DNA of 64,000 nt from Panax quinquefolius. Its lineage: Eukaryota > Streptophyta > Magnoliopsida > Apiales > Araliaceae. The notes under the pieces were generated by a model that was not told where the DNA came from, searched no databases, and saw only the letters and a list, made by a program, of their open reading frames with translations. The DNA lies in the NCBI GenBank assembly GCA_020205615.1, contig CM035160.1, forward strand, positions 125,765,605 to 125,829,604, written 5' to 3'. Within the stretch, counting starts at the first letter, position 1. Every line of letters starts with the position of its first letter. Position numbers and translations under genes: made by a program. Of the stretch, positions 58,125 through 64,000 are shown piece after piece.

Positions 58125-58779
58125 ATGTCAATCGATAGCTTGATGTTTAGAAATGTGGAAATGATAAGTGAGGACTCAGTTAACCAAGTTTAGATTGTAC
58201 CAATGCCAGTGGCAGAGGTACCAATAGTTGTACTAGAAGACTCATACTTTGAGGAGTACATCCCTGAGGAGGAATACTCTGAGGAGACTATGGGATTAGC
58301 ATCATACCTTAACGAGATGCTAGATGTGGAGGAGGAAATGGAGGTGACATCGATTAACACGGTGTTACCTACTCAGAGCCAGCATCTCTGGATGCAACTA
58401 GAGCATTGTATCTGGCGATTGTTGGATAGGAATGTGCATTTGCGTACTCGGTAGAGGCGCGATTGAGGAAATAACTGCCTTATATGAGGCGAAAGAATCT
58501 GCAGAGGCAGACTTTGAGTCAGAGCACGATGAAAAAGTGCTTATGACTGATAAGGCTCGTAACTATAAGGATGAGGTCCTTGAGCTACAAAAGAAACTGG
58601 TTGAGAAAGACCAGAAAATAACTAGGATGTCGTACATCCATGAATGCGTTCACGAGGATTTTAAGCTGAAAATTGCTTGTTATTCTATTGAGTTCGGGCA
58701 GACTCGACATACCATAAGCCGAGATATAGTGTCGATTTTGGCAAATCAGAAATATGATAATGTCGTTCGACAGTGTTAG
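58125..58779 (+). pseudogene. Unknown acidic/coiled-coil ORF ahead of gag in L5
   Basis: The ORF starts at the ATG abutting the splice acceptor (MSIDSLMFRNVEMISEDS) and meets one in-frame TAG at about 58189. It then continues as an acidic stretch (VVLEDSYFEEYIPEEEYSEE, MLDVEEEMEV). After a frame change near 58440 it becomes a strongly charged helical part (ALYEAKESAEADFESEHDEK, LELQKKLVEKDQKI), probably a coiled coil, ending at 58779. I do not recognise a family: it is not Tekay Gag, and no RT, protease or integrase motif is present. Its place between primer site and gag resembles the extra ORF1 of Ogre elements, but similarity is not claimed. One stop and at least one frameshift make this copy a pseudogene. 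Confidence 0.5.
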
Positions 58780-59072
58780 CAGATCATTAGATCTTTTGTA
58801 TATAAGTAGTGACTTAAAACCCTCTTTTGTAAAACTAAGGGTAGTCTTTTTGTAAATCCCAACTTTTGTAGAAGGCAATCGCGGGATAGTATGTAATAAC
58901 TTTTGGCTAAGGGAACATGATGTAAATAGTTTTGACTATGAAAGCATATTTATATAATGAAGTTTTTATTTAACATGCTTGTTGTGGTATGAATGGTTGT
59001 TGTTAATTTAAAATGATAACCGAGTAGTTAAATAGATAATAACGAAGCATTATTTATTTAATCGAATTATCT
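58780..59072 (+). other. Non-coding spacer between upstream ORF and gag start of L5
   Basis: A/T-rich, with TTTTGTAAA-type runs. I see no gene. Confidence 0.4.
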
Positions 59073-59220
59073 TTGAGAAGGAGACAACGGAACCAAGAGG
59101 CCGAGTCTCATAATGAAAATCGGGGGTCCTAACAACCCTATGCAAGAGTTCGTTAATTTATTAACAGTGCATTTAACTGTGGGGTGGGATTCTGTAGCTC
59201 TGAGGTAGCAAGAATAATCA
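59073..59220 (+). pseudogene. gag: Probable gag N-terminus of L5, cut by L6
   Basis: RRRQRNQEAESHNENRG, then after a one-base shift MQEFVNLLTVHLTVGWDSVA. A charged start followed by a hydrophobic helix is usual at the N-terminus of Ty3/gypsy Gag, but no capsid motif is reached before L6 begins at 59221. Assignment is by position and composition only. Confidence 0.35.
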
Positions 59221-62200
59221 TGTAATGACCCGAGAAATTTGAATATTTTTAAAATTTTATTAATTGATTTAAGGTTCAAAATTAGAACCTGAACGGAAAA
59301 ATTAGTGTATCGTTTGATATTTTTAAGAAAGAATTTTGAGGATTTCAAAATTACATGAAGGATTTAAGTGAATTATTCAGGATTAAGGAAATACGTGATT
59401 ATGTTACGTGTAAATGTTATTATATGTATACGATTATGTGGTTAAGGGTCGAGGTTGATCGAATGTAAAAGCGATATACGCAAATAAACCCTAGGTATAT
59501 ATTAAAACGTCCAAGCGTTAGGTTAGAAAATCCTAGCGATTAATAAGAAACCCTAAAATCGGTTACGAAAACCCTAATTTCGATTACGGGAATCAAAAAC
59601 CCTAATTGATTAAATGGAACCCTAAATCGGGAACTTAATGGCGTAAGTGTAAATAATTATAATATTAATTAGGGTAACGTTTAATTAATTAGCAAACTCT
59701 AATCTAATTATGAAATCTACTTTCTAAATTAGGAAGTTATTTTTATATTAGAAACCCTAATTTTGGGTTATAAACCCTAATCCGTTATTTTGACCCTAAT
59801 TGCTTAATTAGCGATTTTAATTAGGAAATGTTAATTCTAATTACCAATATTTAAATTATGATTAATAAATTTTAATATAATTAGAAAATTCAAATTATAA
59901 GTTAGAAATATTAATTTTCTATTTTTTAAAACCTAAATTGGATATTGTAGAAAATTAATTTTGTAAACCCTAAGGGTTTAAAACCTAAACTCAAATGCTC
60001 CCAACCTAAACCCTAACAAACCCTAAACCTAAGGGTTTGATTAAAAGTCCAAAATGCCATTAAAATTGCATGGAAATGACTATTTTACCCTTTGTTGTAT
60101 AATTGAAGGTTACTTGTAAGAATTGCCCTAGTATGAGTTGTTGACTGACTAAAGGCTATTACATGTGCCTATTATCCGACCGTACATCGACCATCTAGCC
60201 ATCCACATACATTGCATAATTACATAATATAAATATATTATGAAAGAGAAAAGTCTCACTTTATTTTCATTTTGTCCAAGCCACTCTCTCTATATTTTGG
60301 GTTTTGAGTGAGAAGGGGTGATAAACAAGGTTAGAATCATTTCTTAGCAACCAAGAACGGATCCTCAAAGATCGAAATCAGAATCAAAACTCAAAAGGTA
60401 TATGAACCCTAAAATTCGAAATCTCATGATTTGTTGTTAAATGTTGCAATTGATTGGTTAGATATGTGTAATATGGTGTCTATAAGTGATCTGGGTTGAT
60501 AGATCATGGATCTATACCACTTAGATGCACGAATCAAGCATTTTTAGGAATCTGGAAATTTTTTGAAACATGGTCTGACAAGAAATGTCGAAGGCCGTAG
60601 ATCTTATTATGTTCATGATTTATAATGTTTTATATGTTAGATCTATAGTTGGATATATGGTCTTTAATCTGGAAGTGGATTTATAGTTGTTTGAAGTTTA
60701 GATTGCAAGTTATGATCGGTCAAAGTCCGTTGACCAAGGTTGACCGGTCGAAAATCTGTGCAACCCAGAAATTAAAAATATCCGTCTGACAAGAAGTTTA
60801 ACCTTCTTAATCTGTTACGTTTTTAATGTTATGAGGTTTTTGTTGTATCATACTTGTAGCTTGTAATAAGGGCTCTAGATCCCTGGCATTGTACCCTTTA
60901 AATAACAAACAGAACGGATGTAAAAGATGGTCAAAGTAGACCATCCGGTAATTTTACATGTTTTCTGAAAATTCCAGAAAAGTAAGAACGAGTTTTCTGA
61001 CAACATTTGACCAAGATTAATCTGGAGATTGTGATGTTAAATGGACTGAAATAATGTTATATATTTGTTCATGGACATGATGACTACATGTTAGGACCAT
61101 AAACCCAACCATTGTATGACCGTAACGTAAAGGAAATCAAGCTGTAAAGTTGGTACTCGAACCGCTGGGTTTACGGAAAACCCAGGTATGGTCTGGCAGT
61201 TAGTTTGGGAGATCCCGATCTCTTTGTGTTGATTGTTAGTCCACGATGATGGTTGTTTGTTGTAGTGTTACATAAACAAAGGCAAGATCAAAGTTAGATC
61301 GAGCCCAGAACTCAATTACACTTGAGCATTAAAATGCTTTGGCCAAACCTTGACCCTTAAACTTCAGGTTCCACAAAGTGTTCTTGAGCTCAAGAACACC
61401 TAAGACAACACAACATAAGTGTCGCTATAGGCTTTAGCGACGGTTTCTAATTAATTATTTTCTGATTTTCCTAAAATTAATTAAAAATAGAAAAAAAAAA
61501 TAGATTTTAATTATTAAAAATACTTAATAAATTCCAAAAAATATTTTAAATTACGAAAAATAGTTTTTAATTATTTAGAAGTCTATTTCATAAATATTTA
61601 ATATTTTTGGAATATAAATGGTATTTAATTTATTTAATTATAATACTAAATAAATGATTTAAAATAATTTTAATACATGAAAAATCATGAAAAAATAATA
61701 TTGTGGTAAAAGAAAATATTTTAAGTTATTTTAAGTGACTTTTAATATTTTGGGCTAAATTTCATTCATTAATTAATATTAATGATAGTTAACTTATTTA
61801 ATAATTATATTAAATAAATTATGGAAAAATAGAATAAATGATTTAAAAATTATATGAAAATGATTTTTAGTATTATAAAAATATTTTAAGTTATAAAATA
61901 TAACTTTTGATATTTTGTCATGAAAATATTAATATTTTAATATTAAAAGCAATTAACGAGATAATGAATTTAATCTGTTTAAAAATCATATTTAAATGAT
62001 TTTAAGGTATTAAAAATACTTTGATATATTATAAATTTATTATAATATTATGATATATATTTCATTAATATTTGATAATAAATAAATATTAATGATAAAA
62101 GAATTATGTGGTATTTAATTTATTTAAATGTTATTAATGATTTAAAAATCAAGATAAATAGTAATAATTATTTAAAAATTATTACGAAACTTTGAAAAAT

Positions 62201-63164
62201 ATTTTGACTGTTATTGAAATTATTTAAGTTAATTGTTAAGTGTTAAGTCAGAGTTTAATTGAACTTAGACTCGAAGAATTGTCCGACTAGACCGTCGGGA
62301 CATTAGAACTTTAATCGAACTCAAAGTCGGACTAAAATAGTTTGACACGATCACTCGAGCCTTATGTGTGTTATAGACTAATAGGGTTATGTGTTATGTG
62401 TTTAGGTTATTCTGTGTATATATATAATAGTATTATATTATGATGGTATTATTCTAATATAAAAGATCTATATTACTAATATTAGGTCTTCGGATAAGGC
62501 GAAATAAATTGTTATCTGGATAATCAAATCAGTTCGAGCAAGTTTTGTTTTACTTAACTTTCTACTAAGAGTGTTTCATTTGGATAAACTTATGGTTAAT
62601 CATTCTTTGGTTGCCATGTATAATTGTACTATGTACATATTGCATGTATAAGTCAGGTATGAAAGGCTGATCACCTTCATTACCAGTTGTTTCAGATATA
62701 TTTGTTCATGTATAATACTTGTTTAGTCGTAAATTTGTTCCTGCTAGTTCACAATTATATTGTTGAATTATAGCCAGCCAATTATTCAAATCATTTCAAT
62801 CATGATATATCGTTATATTGTTGAACTTAAACTTGCTGGGCAATCCTTATGCTCACCCTTGCTATATCATGATAAAACATTGCGATTAAAGACGAACGCG
62901 TCGGATCTGAGGAAAGGTCCAAGATAGTTCCACTTTAGTTTACGTATGCGATTAGATTTGTAATTGTATTATATGATAATAATGTTGTTATATGTTAGAT
63001 AAGTTATGAAATGTGTATTAAGTTAAGGTTACTCGACCTTGGGGAATAGTGTGTAATGTAATGTAAAAACAATTTATGTTTATATCTTAGTAAATAGTAA
63101 TAGTTGTATAGAATGATCGAATCCCATCCGAGGTGATTTAGGACTCGGATTAGGGGACGTCACA
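59221..63164 (+). mobile_element. L6: 5' LTR of a long-LTR element (same family as L1)
   Basis: The 3944-bp LTR runs from TGTAATGACCCGAG to GGGGACGTCACA, followed by a Met-type primer site. It is collinear with L1 (3699-7818), including the AACCCTAAT-rich part (59500-60050), the A/T-rich middle (61440-62240) and the end block (62640-63160). Compared with L1 it lacks the long TA array. It appears inserted into the L5 internal region; its other end is beyond the window. Confidence 0.88.
60392..60404 (+). promoter_or_regulatory. Splice-donor-like site in L6
   Basis: CAAAAG|GTATATG (intron from 60398) lies at the same LTR position as the donor-like site of L1 (5040), followed by AACCCTAA as in L1. 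Confidence 0.4.
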
Positions 63165-63166
63165 GT

Positions 63167-63178
63167 TGGTATCAAAGC
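63167..63178 (+). other. Primer binding site of L6
   Basis: TGGTATCAAAGC differs by one base from the initiator Met-tRNA site and lies two bases inside the LTR. Confidence 0.85.
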
Positions 63179-63182
63179 TGTT

Positions 63183-63222
63183 GGTTATGAAGCTTAGGTA
63201 GGAATACCTGAGACCAATAACC
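63183..63222 (+). other. Two-stem hairpin in the L6 leader
   Basis: Outer stem GGTTAT (63183-63188) pairs with ATAACC (63217-63222). Inner stem CTTAGGTA (63193-63200) pairs with TACCTGAG (63205-63212, one G-U pair) around the loop GGAA, a GNRA tetraloop. It lies directly after the primer site. Confidence 0.5.
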
Positions 63223-64000
63223 GCAGTGATTAGGATAAGTACTAACTCAAATAGAGTTAGTTGGTCGGTAAGATTCAAAGACGAATCTCAGCGAGTTAAA
63301 AGATACAGAGTTCCCTAACTCTGATAATGAATTGAATAGTTGTGAGGAATAGATAGAGTCTAAAAGACTAAGAGTGCAGTGATAGAAGATCATAAAACAA
63401 AACGATCAAGACATAGAAATAAATCGTAATATATACGATAAGATCACCCCGTGATCTGATAAAGTGATAGCAGGGATAAGAATCAATCTAATGATTGAAA
63501 AGTTACAGCAAAGTTTGTTGTGTGGCAGTTGTACAATGAAATTGTACTATGAAAACTCATGAAAGAGTTATGGATTATGAATACGAGTTAAATGAAACTC
63601 GTATTAAAAAGGGTGTTAGTGTTAGGTGGGGATTCAATTGAGGACTCGTGTCAGCCGCTGAGTTGTATGATTCTTCGTATGGGAGCTGAATTGTACATGG
63701 TGTAAAAACCACTTAGTTTCTGGTAATGATAATCATTGAAATGTTTGTGTCGTGCTATTTGCTATATATGTGTTATGAGGGTGATTCCTTTCTCATGTGT
63801 ATAACATATAGATAGGTCATAGGTAGAGGATATAAGGTTATGTACGAGTTCTTAAAACTCATACTTATTTGACATACTTGACGCATAGTTATATAAAATG
63901 TTTATGAACCCCTCGTGAATCTGGGCGCCAAAGGTGCAATATAGGACAAGTTCTTAAACTCATATGATTGTGGTAATTTATGGACTCATAAGTGTGGTTT
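63223..64000 (+). other. L6 leader, no ORF reached
   Basis: About 0.8 kb of transcribed leader. I see no open frame of note and no gag motif; the gene region must start beyond the window. Confidence 0.5.

Overview
The window is plant nuclear DNA made almost wholly of transposable elements. I found no host gene, tRNA, rRNA or CRISPR. The evidence for a plant is the mix of elements: Athila-type and Tat/Ogre-type Ty3/gypsy retrotransposons, Ty1/copia elements, and very long (2.7-4.1 kb) LTRs opening TGTAACGACCC or TGTGACAACCC that carry a Met-tRNA-like primer site, as in the Tekay/Del group. A eudicot with a large, repeat-rich genome is likely; the species cannot be read from this. All coding sequences are broken by stops, frameshifts, deletions or nested insertions.

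Left block (1-22409), all nested. A minus-strand Athila element (Athila-A: LTR 16676-22185, PBS 16651-16669, gag 9095-10966) sits in the fragment of an older long LTR (22186-22343). It was later hit by (i) a minus-strand copia element (copia-1, PBS 1989-2003, LTR 2006-9094), whose LTR was then hit by a solo LTR L1 (3699-7818, TSD GGCCC); (ii) a solo LTR L2 (11080-16625, TSD ACGAC), itself hit by solo LTR L3 (11352-14227); and (iii) a long LTR L4 (18092-22001) inside the Athila LTR.

Middle block (22410-50793). A plus-strand Athila element (Athila-B: LTR 22410-23777, PBS, gag, protease, RT, RNase H, start of integrase) is split inside gag by a complete 22.3 kb minus-strand Tat/Ogre-like element (Tat-D, 24408-46683, TSD CTTCC). 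The 3' LTR of Tat-D is in turn split by a complete 9.1 kb minus-strand copia element (copia-2, 25490-34620, TSD ATAAG). A 100-N assembly gap (50794-50893) cuts the Athila-B integrase.

Right block (50894-64000). This holds the 3' half of a plus-strand Tat element with an extra archaeal-type RNase H (Tat-C) and its LTR (to about 54645). Next come a 5' LTR, primer site, leader and an unusual acidic/coiled-coil ORF ahead of a gag start (element L5, 54646-59220). The last is the 5' LTR, primer site and leader of another long-LTR element (L6, 59221 to the window end).

The most interesting signals are regulatory. All six long LTRs carry a splice-donor-like site soon after the putative transcription start. 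The one leader that reaches an ORF has a branch point plus acceptor directly abutting that ORF's ATG. A two-stem hairpin with apparent compensating changes follows the primer sites of L5 and L6. Several LTRs and leaders hold organised tandem or hairpin arrays.
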